Shown piece by piece: positions 1-20,826 of a stretch of DNA of 64,000 bases. This stretch comes from Seriola aureovittata (lineage: Eukaryota > Chordata > Actinopteri > Carangiformes > Carangidae). The stretch lies in assembly GCF_021018895.1 (NCBI RefSeq), contig NC_079373.1, positions 18,055,001-18,119,000 on the forward strand, given 5' to 3'. A program made the position numbers and the translations under genes. The notes beneath the pieces are model-generated. The model was not told where the DNA came from and did not search any database. It saw only the letters and a program-made list of their open reading frames with translations. Each line of letters starts with the position of its first letter. Position 1 is the first letter of the stretch.

Positions 1-1600
1 TTCATCTAAAAGAGATTATGTGCAAATGAGGGAATATAAACAGTGAAAATTCAGGAAACGCTACCATATTAAATCATTATCGGCCCCAAAACATAAATGG
101 GATGTTGATGAACCCCTGTCTAAAACTGAAATAAAATGGTTCTTATTAAAACTGTTTCTGTGACACAAAATAACAGTTCATATCACAAACACTCAGATGA
201 GCGAAGTAAAAGAAATAAAGGTAGTTATGAATACCCTGTATGTGATCAAATGTCTAAATCCAGCCACACATTCAGTGGTATTTTCTGAGTAGCAGTCACA
301 CAACAGAAACGAGCCCCAGGCAGAAATCTATGACATTACATTAAGGCTCCAAAATTGACAAGCAACTGGGAGGCTCTCTGCTGTCTGACTTCTTTGTGGA
401 GCAGCACTCATCAATAGTGGCAGCTGGCCTTTTCAGAAGTTACAGTACATACTGCTCACTGCTCTACACAGCCTGCAGTCAGGGAGGAGCTCTACTGAAT
501 ATTATTGCTTTGTCTAGACAAACAAAAACGAGAATGTGGTTTGATAGGTATTTGGTTGACAAAGGTATACATTTACACTTGCTCGTGCTTTCAACACTTT
601 AAAATGCCCCCTGAAATGATCAACCACATGTTATCTATTACACCCAACAGTGTGTGTGATTTACACATATTACAGAGAGGCTATTTGGTCCATTAGGGGA
701 AAAAAATGTTATCTGTACCCGAGTAGATAAGAATACTGACAATATCACAGACTAGTCCAATTACACTTGAAAGTTTTCTGCCACATGCCTGCAAGAATAC
801 TATCACTCTTCATTTTATAAGGCAGAGAAAGTGCCTTTCAATAACTGAATATTGTACATGTGCAGTTAGCTGTCAAGTCTACTCAGCAAAAAAAGGGACG
901 TAAATGGGGGTACAACTGATTTCATGGTTCAATAATAAGTAAATTTAATTTTCTGGCCCTCATTTACGTAGTAGTCAGTAAAACACGTTAAGGTTTACAT
1001 ATTCGCAATGCACATTACAGTTTATCACCCCAAACTGTAGTTAAGTTATGATGCTGTGGTATTTAAATTGGAAAATCACTTCCTGAAAATATGACTATGC
1101 CATTCGTGGTTGTTGTTTGGCTGCTTACACCATCTGAATGGCACAGTGTTCCCACCTTTTTATTTACTACACAACTGATAAAATAGCTATGCCCAATGGA
1201 AGACTACATTTTACAAACAATATCTCGCCAGAAAAGTCAGCAACACGGTGAGGGGACTTTTGGGGAAATTGGCAATTAATTAGCAGCCATGTAAATATTA
1301 GGCTACTTTCTAACAGTTTGTCATTTATGTGGAGTAGCCGAGGTTAAAACAGGCCTCCACACTTCTCAATGAAAGCCCCGAGCTTTGTTCAAGCAGGCAA
1401 TAACACCCAGAGCAGGCTTAAAAACCGAAAGGAGTTTAATTTAAATCCACTGCTCTGTGTCCTCGGGGTTGCCAAATTGGTTGTGTGAACACCTCTGAGC
1501 ACTGTATGCTGTGCTGTTAGTTAGCTTAGCACTGGAGCTCGCTCACAGCCTCAAAAAGTAAGCTAACTAGCCCCTATGTGCTAATCCAATGTGATTTACA
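1..1600. other. A/T-rich non-coding stretch at the left edge
   Basis: Only short frames with no recognisable product on either strand. No repeat that I recognise. It could be intron or flank of a gene off the left edge. Confidence 0.5.
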
Positions 1601-2250
1601 TAAGCAATTCATTAAAGCAGCATTGTCTGCGCCGTGTGTCCGGACAAATTCAGTATCATTCATTCAAAGGGAACGGTGCAGATTTTGAAGCCGCCATTGA
1701 TAGGCTAGCCCAAAGGTCTGCATTGCAGGGCCAGACATTAGGTCCCCAATTGGGCGTAGTTTGCACTAACAGCGAAAATGAATATTTCCACCATAATAAT
1801 ATTTTTCAGTGGTCACATAGCAGACGCGGTGAGCTACCTACTAAATTAGGGAGTGCAACGTTGCAACACACCCTAAAGGGACACCCATGTATCAATCTTA
1901 TCCATTTGTTTTACCTTTTAGCGAGTGGAGTTCCGCGTCCGAACTAGCGACCAAACAAGTCAAGCTGATAATCCTCTCGTTTCACACGATCTCTGCATTT
2001 CCTATTTCACACCAAAACGCCCGCATTTAAGTCGGTCTACCTCGTCTCAGAAGCAAGCGGCAACATGCGAAAAAGTGGACAAATTAATCGATTGAACTTT
2101 CCATTTGATCCAGCGTCCGGCCTAGCTGCTCAGGTTGGCCTCCTTTACGCCGATATGGGCGGATACCGGGGCGCACTTTACCCAGAAAGCATAGCTGAGG
2201 ATTTCAACCGGTTTGGGGCATGTCACTCGACTCTGTCGCAATATGAGCAG
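1600..2250. promoter_or_regulatory. CpG-dense patch, candidate promoter
   Basis: CpG is frequent here (for example TTCCGCGTCCG, ACGCCGATATGGGCGG, CGGGGCGC) against a CpG-poor background. On the minus strand a donor-like AAAAG|GTAAAA ends at 1915, as expected for a non-coding first exon of a gene running left. A 74-aa plus-strand frame at 2065-2289 lacks any family match and any good donor. The promoter role is inference. Confidence 0.35.
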
Positions 2251-2289
2251 CAATGCACTTTCTTTTGTCCTGTCTTTATTTATTGTTGA

Positions 2290-4700
2290 TGTTTTAGACA
2301 TGTTTAATTTACAGCAGTATATTTATATAAGCCCTAATTGCCTCTATTAGCCATGTACTAGTTGTATATGTGCAAATATTATTCGGTTATTTTTTATTAA
2401 ATCTAATCTGAAACCATACATTGAGTCACTTGAACATTTTAATGATCACAAATGTAATTATGATTATGTAGGTCACATTGTGTCAGTTTGAGGACTTCTT
2501 CTTACACTATCATGATCTCCTGCTGCCGCCTGCTGCAGAGTCAACAAAGCCTAGGGGGCGACTCCACTATATATAGGCTCTAAATATAACTGGAATGTGC
2601 TGGAGGGACGTCATTCCCAGGCAAGGAAATGATTTGGCAATCCCCTGTCAGTTTTCCTGAGTGTTCACAAGGCTGCCTCCTGCGCACTGTATGTGCATAC
2701 GTGCATGCGAGGTCTGTAACACAGCACAGTCAAAACACTGTCATGTTAAATAAGTAAAATGAATCTCGAAAATGACCAATAGCAACCTTATGATAAATAT
2801 CAAAGGGAAGCTATCTTACAAATCCGATAGCCTATAGCAGTAATGCAGGACATACAAAACGTAGGCTATAGAACAGCATAACATACAAAAAAACAATGCA
2901 GTATTTTCATTTCATGTAGCAGACACGGTAGAGGTCACTATTGACTTGTCTGGCTGTTCTCCAAACTGCACGGCCCAGAGACCACAGCTATGTTTGCCAT
3001 TTAAAAAAGAAGCGAGTGCCAATTTTAACCCAAAATAATGTTCAGTGTTGTCTCAATTTAAGACATCCCACATGAGTGAAATGCACTTCAATAATAAGGC
3101 CAATTGAAGAGGCCTACCATTTAGCTTATAATGAATTCATCAAATAGATTTAATGAGCACCTACTATATTCCATGCAACGATTATTACTGTAGCATTTTT
3201 GAGACTGAAATCTAAGTTATAGTGTCACTGGGATGTTTTATCTAAATCTCAAAGATATGCACTGTGTCTTTGCCCTACTGCATTGAGTTGCGGTTACATG
3301 CAAAACAAAAAATATAGATATTTGTATTAAATTACTTAAAATGCCAGAGACTAAAACTGCCTCTTTTTCAAAAAACAGATTTCATAATCCTGTAGGGAAA
3401 ACAGTGGGATTTAACAAAACTATAGATTTCTTTCTTTTTTTTCACAGCAGGCATTTTGATGTGTCATAGCAGTGAGAAAATCATTAACAAGGGCTAAAAT
3501 TCATGTACACACTGTGACTCACTGGAGTGTACTGTGACACTTAATGGAAAAGGGCCATCATTGACTTTATTAGTTACACCTCTGCTTTCCATCTATGGCA
3601 AGTTAAAATCTCTCTGGTGAAAAATATCTTCAGAGGCATAGTTTTGAGACTGATTTGCCAAAGATTAAAATCGCAGTTATGATAATAATTATTTCACTTA
3701 AATAAAACGAACCTCATATTTCTAGCTTTAGGAGAGACTTAAAACTGATGAAGATAAGATAAAACTGTAATCCTGATTTAATAAGACTTGATGAGTAAGA
3801 CCACTTAAACCTTCTGATTACACCACCCCTGGGTCTTGGAAACCAAGCAGAAAAGACCATAGTTAAGAGACATAACAGTTCCAGCTGACATTTTATTACA
3901 ACAGGAAGTTCTGTTCTGTCACAAGAGGGCAGTAAATCTCCATTTATACATGGTCCTATTACTAAAGGTCCATCAGTTGAATATACAGTAGCCTATGTTT
4001 TATTCCATCTACATCTTTTGCTTATGCAGGTATAAATAATGTATCAGGTGAAGTAGCACTATTTGTTTTACATTGTCACCTGTGTGAATCCACTGTTTAG
4101 TCCACAGTGACTGTTTACATTCATTTCTTTCATAGTGTTTAGCCTAACGAAAATTGTTTTACCAGATTTAGTAAGTGCTTTTTTAAATTAAGTGTTTGGA
4201 TCATTTTTATATTAGCCTACTAACCAATTAGGTCATCATGACAGACACTTTGTTAGTTCTTCCATTAATAGTAAACGTATCCCACTTTGTCTTTATGGTA
4301 TACCTATATAATATGAAATATGTTACTTGTTTCAATTGCTTTGTGTTTTGTTTCGCTATTTTAATATTTGTGTGTTGTAACTGTGTCATGTATTAGTATA
4401 GTTACGTTTCAGAGGAGTAGTGTTAATATTAATTCTGCAGTACCTTAGAATGAATGCAATGCACTACTACTTTCTTTGCTCTGAAAACAGATCTCTTATG
4501 AACAACTTTGACTATTGCACTTTTACAATGGGATTCTGACCCCAACTAATATTAAGTTTCAGGGGACATCCAGAAAGCAATCAAATAGGCTAAAATATAC
4601 ATTTTATATTATATATATTCATGATATATTAGAGTTTTGATATCAAGATTTACCCTGCCTTGCTCATAGTCACTGCTGATAACTTCGTGTGTAAGTATTT
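2290..4700. other. Intergenic, A/T-rich, no gene seen
   Basis: No frame over 60 codons, no recognisable repeat or RNA gene. Confidence 0.5.
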
Positions 4701-4989
4701 TAGGTGGGGCTCCTTCTGTCAGTATCTTATCGAAAAGAAGAGTCTATAAACTCTCGTACTACTGTTCAGATGTCCGGGGTGTGTAAAAGTTGGCTGCAGG
4801 TAGCCTCCCCCTTCAGAGTGTATTGCAGCTTTAAACAGTCCACAATGCCTTGCGGTGTCCCAGTTCCAATGCGATGTATTTACCAGCAGGGGTAATGAAA
4901 CGGGGGAGAGGGGCAATTTCCGCAGCTTATTGGTGAGACCGCAAAAGACTACAGCGCACAGAGGGGACAGACACAAACTTTCGGACAGA

Positions 4990-5212
4990 GGATCAAAACG
5001 TCAATTATCTATTTTCAGAGGCGTCCGTAGCCTTGTACTGTGTGTGTGTCCAGTAGCTGAGCGGTACTTTGTCGCAGTTCGTTGGAAGTGATTTACTGGG
5101 CAATGCTGAAGAAGGACAACATTTTGCGGAATTCCCGTCTTTACCTGTGTTTTCCCCCTAAACTTCACTTCGGGTTGGGAGCACTGAGTTGAATCCTGTT
5201 TGCACCGTAAAG
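4990..5212 (+). other. rassf8: Probable non-coding first exon and promoter of rassf8
   Basis: The segment about 4.8-5.2 kb has more GC and more CpG than its flanks. It ends in a strong donor, AAAG|GTAAGACC, at 5212/5213. No long frame crosses it. The next acceptor that leads to the start codon is at 10627, which would make intron 1 about 5.4 kb. The 5' boundary is unknown; the exon role is inferred from the donor and the base composition. Confidence 0.5.
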
Positions 5213-8200
5213 GTAAGACCATTACACGGATCTACTTATAGTAGGATGTGCTGCAGATGAGCCCGTTGTAGTTGTGAGGAGGAGGCTGAGATAACGGAAA
5301 CATTTCAGTAGTGGAATAGTTCGGCTACTCTCTGAGTCCACTACAGCCCATTATCGCCATTTCTCCAGCCTCGTCCCACTCGACACCCAACTATATGAGG
5401 TGGAGGTGCCTTTTAATGAACGAAGGCACCAATGTGTAGTGTCTTCCAGGATGTTCGGTTCCGAAATATTAAGCAATTACTGCTTTTAATTATGTCTTTA
5501 TCAGCCAGTGGGCGAGATGAGACCACTTAAAAGCATTATGTGTTATGGTTGATTCTGACAGTACTATTCTGAGGTAAACGGGCCGAGATGTTTAGAGTCT
5601 TCACTTAAAATGTTGCTTTGCCCTTTTTTCACAAAACAGTCTCTCATGAGGTTGAGCATCTTCTGTAAACATAATCTCTAGTGGTCTCCAAAACATTTAT
5701 TTATCAGTAATTATAACAGAATTCATGAAAAATAACTCCCCTCATAGTTCATTCTATCTAAAGCATAAGTCTTCTTCTCAACTCAGAAACACACACCAGG
5801 TGTTGCAGGAACCAACCTGTAGAGTTGCCTCACACAGCCATGGTTTTATGTCTCATAACCTTATGCTTTGTGATCTTTGACGATCGCTGTAGTGTAGAAA
5901 TAGAATCATATAATTCAGTGGTCTTTGCTCTGTTTAAGGGTGTCATAGCACCATGAAGACCAGGCTGCAAAGAACTACGTACAGACTGGAAAAATAAATA
6001 AGTTGTGTCACTTTTCTTGTGCGTCTGCAATTCCAGCTGCTGCTGTACAACCATTTTAGTTCTATAAATGCTCATATGCAGGAGTGTGATTCAACACCAG
6101 ATGATGTCTTACAAACCGCTGTAACATGTAAACCTTGGCCAGAGGCCTCTTGTTGCCCCGCTGTGCCTCTGCCCCGGTGCAGGAGCCCGCTGCCTGCCCT
6201 GCTGGCTCTTCAAAGCTGGCTAGTGAGCAGTGAATATGGCAAGGGAACAAAGGCGGCATTATTGCTGGCTGAACGTGCCGTCCAGATGTTCGAGATCCTG
6301 CCAGCACTGACCTCCCAAATAGGGGAGGCTGCTCTAGTGCCTAATAGTTTAATATCAGCCAGGCAGAGAGAGAAAGGGGGAGTCTTGCTTCAGGGCAGGG
6401 GCCACTGGAAGGCTCACAGGAGTTGTGGGTGTTTTTTTGTAGTGTGACTGGATGTGGGTTTAATCCCAAACACCCCGGTTTTCAGATTGGAGCAAGAGTA
6501 CAAATTTGGAGTTGGATTTAAAATTCTGAAAAAGTGCTTGCCAATGCTTGTTCCTTTTTTGTCTGTTATGGAGTTACTTTGGTTCTTTAAGTAGTCGGGC
6601 TACAACACACCGTTTTCAAAAACTTTTCTTTTTTTTTTTTGCAACTGTCTTTTTTTCTCATTAATACATAATCTCACCTCTTAATTGCACATAAATTGAC
6701 AGTTATCTTTATTGTAGGTGTTAGGTCTCATTGATGTGTAGAGACTAATGCAGCTGAGACACTAAATTACCTGAGAGGATGCTGACACTATAGAAAATAG
6801 AAAAAAGGGGATACCAGTAGAAAACTCATAGAAACTTTGGTTCAATCTTTTGAGTTTTTCTGAAATGTCATCTTAACAATTGCTCATTTCATTTATTCAG
6901 TATGTTGCAAACTCCAGTGTGCTGGTGTTGTCATGATTATCCATTTCAAACTGGGTGCAGTTCATTGAAGTGTCATTGCATAGCTGTAGTATGCTGCATA
7001 GCCATCAAGATCACAGAGCAGACGGACTCATAGCTTTCTTATCTCTTAGTCATGGCCCGTTGCATTCTCACAGCCCAGGAATGCATACCCAGGTTGTTAT
7101 CAGTTTCCACTCCACAGGATCAAGGCCCGTCTCTGGCAACAGTCTTTGCCATGTTCTGTAATGTTTACATTTGCAGAGACTATTGTATACAGGCCGGGCT
7201 GGCATATTTGTGATGAGGAACTTCTTTATCTTGTTCCCACCGCAAGACCATTAACTTTTAACAGCAGGGGTCCGATCCTTACAGTAATGGCATACTGTTG
7301 CCACCCAAATATGCTTTAGGCTCAGGGATTATTCTGGGCTGTAGCTCTTGATGACAATCTGGAAGAACTGAAAGGAAGGAAAAAGATTTCTCCGGTTTGT
7401 TCCAACCAAGTTACCACCAGTGCCTCCACAATAAACCAGCGTCTGTCCCTGGCTGCTCACAGAGATCTATTTCACAACAGATCTGTTACCAATTACAGCA
7501 GAGTATAAACTGCTAGTAATTACATGTTACTCTACAGGGAGTGCAATTTGAATTAAAGTTTGGTTAGCAATAGGCAAGGAGGTTTAAGTACTACAACAGA
7601 CTGCTGTTGTTCCAGTCTGTAAGAAGTGTCCCATTGTTTTAAATTAACAATAGTGCAGGGGAGTAGCCTTCTATGATTAATTAGTTATTAGTTTTCATTA
7701 GCTATGTGTATATATATAGTACATTCCTTCAAACTTACAATGCCTGAACTTCCGTACTTCATGAAATGGATGTATTGTTTTCCACCTCAGTGAACAATAG
7801 TCAACAATAAGAACAAGAAGCATTGTGTAATAGCATCTGTTCATGAAGGTAGTATTTGTGGAACGTTAGTGATTTCCTGTGAGATCGTTTGTCTCAGCTT
7901 GGTTCAGTTGCTCCCCTACAGACTTTCTCCTGAGTCAAGCTTAGGAAACCCTTGGTTTTGTTTTAATGTAATGAATGCCCATTTTGTTTTCCCCAAATAC
8001 CCCTTGTTCAGCAAACTGCTCAACTGCATGATCCGTGGGCCAGTTTGTGATGCTTGACAGACTGTAAATCCCCAAAAGAGGCATCACCTTTTTTTTTTTT
8101 TTAAGCTCCTACAGGAAAGGCTCCTCCAGTATTTCTTCATGGTGTATGTGGTCGTGCTGGAGCCCCCACAGGAGCATATGGTAGGTTGTTTACACCAGCA

Positions 8201-10626
8201 GCCAGTTGAGGCATTTTCCCTGCCAACTCGGTGTGCTCCTGTAGGCCTGGAAAAGTGTCACCAGCAGCCGGGGAGGTGGGCGTGCAGGCTGCTCAGTGCT
8301 GCTCACACACTTCACTGCTCAGAGAGGAACACATCTCCAGTCCGAAAGTCTGAAACAAATGAAGGCAGGCGCTCAAGTCATCTGGGTTTAAGGTTTTGCT
8401 GCAGTTGATCATCTCTGAACTGAGCTTAGATAGAATTCACAAGAATTTAAGCCCTCCTCAGCCTCATGAAATGCCCCTCTGGCATACGACGAGCTGCACT
8501 GATCAGGGAGCGGGCATCTCCCCAGGCTTTGGCTTTGACGGGCCAGAGGAATGGAGCTTCCAGAGCTCAGGATGGCAATCCGCCCCACACCGCTGTGCCT
8601 GTAATATCAGTTGGGTTTTCTGGGTTAATGTTAATGAAAATAAATGTTACGTGTCCGGACCAGAGCAAGTGACATTTGTAAATGCCCCGCTGAGTCTTCC
8701 TGAGCTTGTGCAAGGAAGAGGCATTGAATCAGCCTGTTTGTTCTGTCTTTACTGCACATGAAATGTTCTGCTTTGATTGAATATTTGTCTCTTGTTATTA
8801 TTTGTGAATTCGATTGGGAAAAAATTACATTTTGCCCTAATGCCAGTGCAGTGTAGAGCAATTCATGCATTGGTCTTTGTAAATCCCTCCCTCTGATGCA
8901 GATGCCATTAGTCTTAAAATGTTGTTATAGGTAGTATTATTTTAGAGAACTTTCTCCTTCCCCCTCCAGTGTATCCAAACGTTTTCCCTGGCTGATCCGC
9001 TATGCCTGCTTTGCATCAAGACCTACTCAGTCCTCACCCCCCCTAGAGAGGGGGGTTAAACAAAATGGTGACAGTGTTTTGGGTCACTGCAGAAAAATCT
9101 TGCAGCGTGCTGTGCATGTGTCTGACTATTTTCCCGTTCCTCTCTATCCTTCAGCTCTTAATGCCATTTAAGGGCAGTCTGAATGAAGGACAAAAGCACT
9201 TTCCAACCAGCTGTGAATTCACCAAGAATAGAGAGCCAGGCCACCGATAAAAGTGACACTCAAGTACATGCAAATTCACAGACTGTACGCACTGGATTAA
9301 TACCACATTTCTAAGCTTAACACACTTGAAAATTGGCAGAAATGCCAACATTTGCTATTTTTTAGTTCCTCAACTGTGAGGATTTTTTGTTTGTCTCTGT
9401 GTTTATGTAACACTTTGGGGTTTTGGACTATTAATCAGGCAAAACAAGGGATTTGAAGATGTCATTTAGGCTTTAGGAACTTGGGATGGATATATTTGAC
9501 CCTTTTATTTGGTATTTATTAAATAAACAATTGATTTAACAAAAAAAGATTGAATAATCAATAATGAAGACAATCATTAGTTGCATCTCCAGTGGTCTCT
9601 TTCTACAAATGCCTTACAGCTCTGCCTAATGTCTTTACCACATTTGGAAAACCAGTGGGTTGTGGGTAGGACAGGCTGGTGACTTTGTGAAGGTGGATAG
9701 AGAATATGTGGCCCGGGGGAGGTGTAATTGGTGGGGGGTTGGTGAACAAAAGGACCTTTTGACTCAGTAGAGTAGGTGCATTGAAGGTTAGATCCATGGA
9801 GAGTGATACAGATCTGGAGGGATGCCATTCATCCTCTCCCTGAACACTGTCCTTGAAGAACGTTTTGAAGGATCTGCTCCTTTTAAATGGGTTTTTCATA
9901 CACTGTCAGTACTTAACCTTCACATTTTTAACATGTGCTTTCTAAGTCTGGTAATGTGAGTAACCATATTTCATATCTGCATATATGCGTTTTTTTCAGA
10001 CTTTAAATTGGTCAGTGGTCAGTTCAATGGAAACAAACCACATGAATACACCCCCGTCTTTACTGTATTATTGTATTTTTACCTATCATAATATTCCCTG
10101 CTCTAATGACCAGTACAGTGCTCTGCTTGTGCCAGCTCCACTCTCATGTTGTGATTCTGACTCTCCCTTTTCTTCTTCTTTTTTTTTTTTTTTAGATTAC
10201 ATTTTCTGCCTTCTCTGTTTCACTCTCTGTTCCCATCTGCTCTGTGTCACTGAGTGAGTCTGTCTTCCTGCTCTGTCTTCACTGCTTCCATGTAATTCTT
10301 TGTACAAAAGCAGGAACTGGGCTTGGGAATGTCTGCTGGCACACTCTTTTTGCACCCCAACAGACATGTACCTATTCATAGAGAAGAACAAAACAGCAGT
10401 AGTGTAATGGCCAGCTGATCCTGGCATGTCTGGCTGTCCAATCTCAATTTACCTTGAACCTCTTCTAAAATAGCCTGTCTGTACCTTCTGTTTTCTGAGT
10501 ACTTGTGTTAGTAGGTATTACCAAAGGCCGGACTGTTTGTCCTTAAAGGTGACTGAGCATTATAACCCTGGCCTTGAGCACATCCGGACTAACTGTTTCC
10601 TGTTTTCCTTTTTGTTTCCTCTCCAG
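5213..10626 (+). other. rassf8 intron 1
   Basis: It holds poly-T tracts (6630, 8090, 10180) and several 60-140 codon frames on both strands that lack domain-like composition. Mammalian RASSF8 has extra 5' non-coding exons, and some could lie here, but none is evident. Confidence 0.5.
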
Positions 10627-10677
10627 TGAAGTAGCCAGAGGGGCTTCGACTGCCCTGCACCACTGGAACCTTCAATA

Positions 10678-10719
10678 ATGTCGGGGCCAACACACCACAA
10701 CCGGCCCCCTCGCTTCTGA
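10678..10719 (+). promoter_or_regulatory. Upstream ORF in the rassf8 5' UTR (13 codons)
   Basis: ATG at 10678, with A at position -3, opens a 13-codon frame (MSGPTHHNRPPRF) that stops at 10717-10719. The stop is 6 nt before the rassf8 ATG at 10726, so the main start would depend on leaky scanning or reinitiation. The frame is seen directly; the regulatory role is inference. Confidence 0.6.
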
Positions 10720-10725
10720 CCCAAC

Positions 10726-17099
<6,374 letters not shown>

Positions 17100-19120
17100 G
17101 ACAGTCCTGAATGGAAGAAACGCATCCAGTCTCCCTTCCAGAGCCCACGTCACTCCACAACCCATGTATATGTGGATATCTTAGTACAGGATACCTCAGT
17201 AGCACACTACTATGCACTGTTGTTTCAATTACCTGGCAGCCTTGAGTGTGAAGACTCAAATAGTGAAGGAACAATGTTGATGTTGAAATGGAAGTCATTG
17301 AGCACTTGTTGGTAATGTAAGATAGCTAGAAGTTATGACATGAAGGAAAAACACAGCAGCACAGTCTGAACATGTCAGGACTTTCTAAACATCAGGCTGG
17401 TGTGGACTTCATTCATATCCACTTAATGTACTTTTACTCTCACTTCAGTACCTGCTGAATGATTTGTATTGTTTTCTCACAAACATCACGATTCAAAATG
17501 ATTGCCTTTTGAACAGTATTATTGAGAATCTTGGTATGTGAATCTATGAACTCTATATCTTTGAAATCATATCCTATATCTGCAGTGAATACATTTTATC
17601 GGGCATAATGACTGGTTCTTGTATAAGTAATGAAGGATCCTCTTGTGTCTCTAGTGAAACTGTCTAGAATCGATCATTTTGCATATCAGAATCTATTCCT
17701 GTAGCTCCGACTGTCTGTTCATGTTAAAACTATGCACAAATGGTTAATAGTTTTGTTACTGAAGAATGTTACTGTCTATATGTACCAAAATGATGGCTTA
17801 CTGTAAATTTTTTCTTACTTTTCAGCTTTATTTAGTGAATTGTTATATTTTATTACAAAGCGGTGCATTCACAGTTATGAAAATGCAGTGCCCTCATTCC
17901 CGCAGTAATATCTGCCTAATGAAACAGTGTTCGATATCATCTTAAGCTGTTTTTTGGGTTTTTTGGGTTTTTTTGTCGTTATTGTTGTTAAATGACTAAA
18001 CAGAATCTTTCTTGCCAAATGTATTACGCTTGTTTTTCTGTAAGGATTGGTGGCCAAAGAATAGCAGGTCTTGTTGCATGATTGTGATGTCAATATAGCC
18101 ATATGAGGATGTGCAGAGCACCCACAGTGCAGTAAATCAGTGAGTTGACTCTAAAAAGAATGGTGGCATGTGATAATACGATGAATAGCTACAGCTACAG
18201 TGTGTATGTGTGCGAGTGAGTTAGTGATTGAAGAGACATATGTGTCTGTCTGTGTGGTTGGCTGTGCAGTCAGAATAGCCAAGATATGAAGCCCCTCTTA
18301 GGTTGTAGTTCAGCTGCTAATCACATCAAAGTGCCTTATATTCATTCCACAGTTGGTGTATTCACGTAATGTACAGTAGAGCTTTAGCAGAGACATTGAA
18401 GCAATGATCATAGTCAGTTTAGTTCAAATGTTGTTAGATGTATTAGTGCCACATTGCTGCACGGAGAGAAATGGCAGTAGAGCAGCAACAAAGAGGAAAC
18501 TATAATTATCTTTTATCCGTCAAGTGTTTTGTAGAAATGTCAGTGGAGAGAATGTTATCCAGAGTGTTTTCCACTTTGCTACTGTATTATTGTCACCATG
18601 ATACTATGTGCTGTAAAATACATTCACATTTAATCTGATTTATTTCCAGTCATGCAACACATACTGTATACTGTAGCGGACAGTGCTGTCAACCAAGAAT
18701 GAACAGTTGATGTGATGCTGAGGGGAAGTCCACCCTGTAACATTCACTGTCTACAAAACCACACAAACACATGGTCTGCACAGTGTGTCTCTGCTTTTCA
18801 GTTTAACGAGAAACCTGTTTTAAAATGATTAGGTTTCAACTTGTCTGTGATTGTCTATAGATTAAGGTGGATTTTCCCTTTAAAAAAACAAAACAAAAAA
18901 AAACCACTTGTGTGCATTTTTCCACCCTGGGATAGCTGTGGTCGCTGTTTACAACTGTGTATGTTTTAGAGAACTCTTTAAGATGTTGACTGTACATAAC
19001 CTGTTTTTATTTTTTTCCTGCCTTAATGTACTGCACAGTGTTGACAGATGTACGGCTGTATCTGGCTGCTGATATGACTTGGATTGCATGATTCAATAAA
19101 CCATCTGACAAAAATTAGAT
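17100..19120 (+). other. rassf8: rassf8 3' UTR with polyadenylation signal
   Basis: No coding frame follows the TGA at 17097. A canonical AATAAA lies at 19095-19100. It is followed about 35 nt on by a G/T-rich stretch (TGGTGTTCGTGTTG) typical of a downstream cleavage element. The UTR is thus about 2 kb. Confidence 0.7.
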
Positions 19121-20080
19121 GCGTCACAACTGGTGTTCGTGTTGACTTAGGGTATTAGCCTGTGAACTGGAATGACATTGTAACTGTCTTGTACAGTATG
19201 GCCTCTAAATGTTTTCCAAGCTTTCCACCAGTAGATGGCAATATTTGCTCAGTAATGACAGAGACGTGGACACAACATGGCTGGGAGAGAATGAAGGAAA
19301 AAGTACTTTTTTTTTCTCCATAAAAGAAAGAATGAACCGATAAGAAATGTTGTCAGTGTATAAAATGCATATTCACCCGGTTAATTAAGAAGGCAACTTC
19401 ATATAAGGTTTATAAGAGGATGGTTTCTGGTGAAATAAGAAATAATAATAGAAAAAAACACGCTTGCTCTCAAGAGTTACCCTCTGGTGAATGAAGATAC
19501 TGAAAGAAGTTTATCAAAAATGTGAGTTGAGTGATAAAAAAGTGAAGTTTAGTAGAAAGCACAAAGTTGGGAGTGATGGAATTATTTATGAAGATGAAAA
19601 TAATATTGCAGTAAGCCAGTTAATGGCAACAACAAAGACTGGATTTGATCCTGCTTAAAGCTTTTGACTAGTTGGGAGGAGGCCCCTTGTTTTTCAACAG
19701 CCTGTACAGACTGAGGGTAATCTCACTTCATCATCCTTTTATCACATGACATTTGTTTAAAGCCTTGGCTTACTGTACATTCCTCCGTTGTGACCTGTCA
19801 GCTGATTAAGTGTTAGTAACAATACGATTCATCTACTGCACTTCCAGTATTGTTTACAGTATTGTAACAATTAGCAATATTAGCAATACTGTAATTCTTA
19901 ACTATTTGTCTTTTGCACACATAACTTGTGTGTCTTAGTGTGTATTGTTTCCCATGACCTTAAAATAACATGTAGGTATTTGTTGGAACAGATTAACTCT
20001 GAAGCTGTACTGTACTGTATTTTGATAATGTGAGACTATAAACATGGACTTTGAGTTAAATAAGAAGAAGCCTGCAGAGT
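19121..20080. other. Tail-to-tail intergenic spacer, rassf8/bhlhe41
   Basis: A/T-rich; no frames or repeats of note. It separates two convergent 3' ends. Confidence 0.5.
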
Positions 20081-20826
20081 TTAGTTTTGAGATTTATTTT
20101 ACAACTCATCAGCAATAATTTAGAACAGCATATGTGTAAAGCATTAACGAAATGTGCAACAGTTGCTCAGTTAAATCTTTAAAAAAATCCATAGACTTCT
20201 ACAACATTGACATAGACATGTATACTTTATGGTATATTCACAAAAACTATTTACAGACACACATGCCACTTTATATAACAGTTGATAACAGATTTTGAGG
20301 CAAAACCAGCTGAAGAAAACTACAAAAGCAATGTCATGTATGCAAAATACCATGAAAATCATCTGTTTATTCAGTCACGTGTGAAACTTAAAAAAGCTGA
20401 ACAACACTACACTTGCAGGAATTAATCTCTTAGAAAACAGGCCAAGGTAAAGTTAAAGATCATAACTGATCGGCTTCTTTCCCACCTTTGTCAGATATTG
20501 GAAAAGCAAGGTTTTACATAATGATAGCATATAACACAGAATCAGGGATAGGCTGGCGTGTAATGGGGTGCAGAGGTTTTCACATCTGATTACGATTTGA
20601 ATAATTTTGCCGTGACAGAGCAAGAAATGAGCAGTGTTTTTGTTAAAATGACTTGATCACCACTTTACTGCATGAATCATCATGAAGCATCTGGTGTCTC
20701 TGCTCCCTCTTTTAAATTGACGTTACATTTTTTTTTTTTTTTTTTTAATTTCAAGACAACTCAGTACATTAAAAGGGTTCAAAGAGACCTACAGTGATTG
20801 ACTTTCAAAATGATAAGGTGACTGCT

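Noticed and set aside
2065..2289. 74-codon plus frame with natural-looking composition
   Set aside because: I find no family match, no good donor to extend it, and it lies in a CpG-rich patch where open frames arise by chance. Kept only as part of the promoter finding.
6019..6447. 142-codon plus frame in rassf8 intron 1
   Set aside because: No domain-like pattern and no splice context; A second frame overlaps on the other strand. Probably chance.
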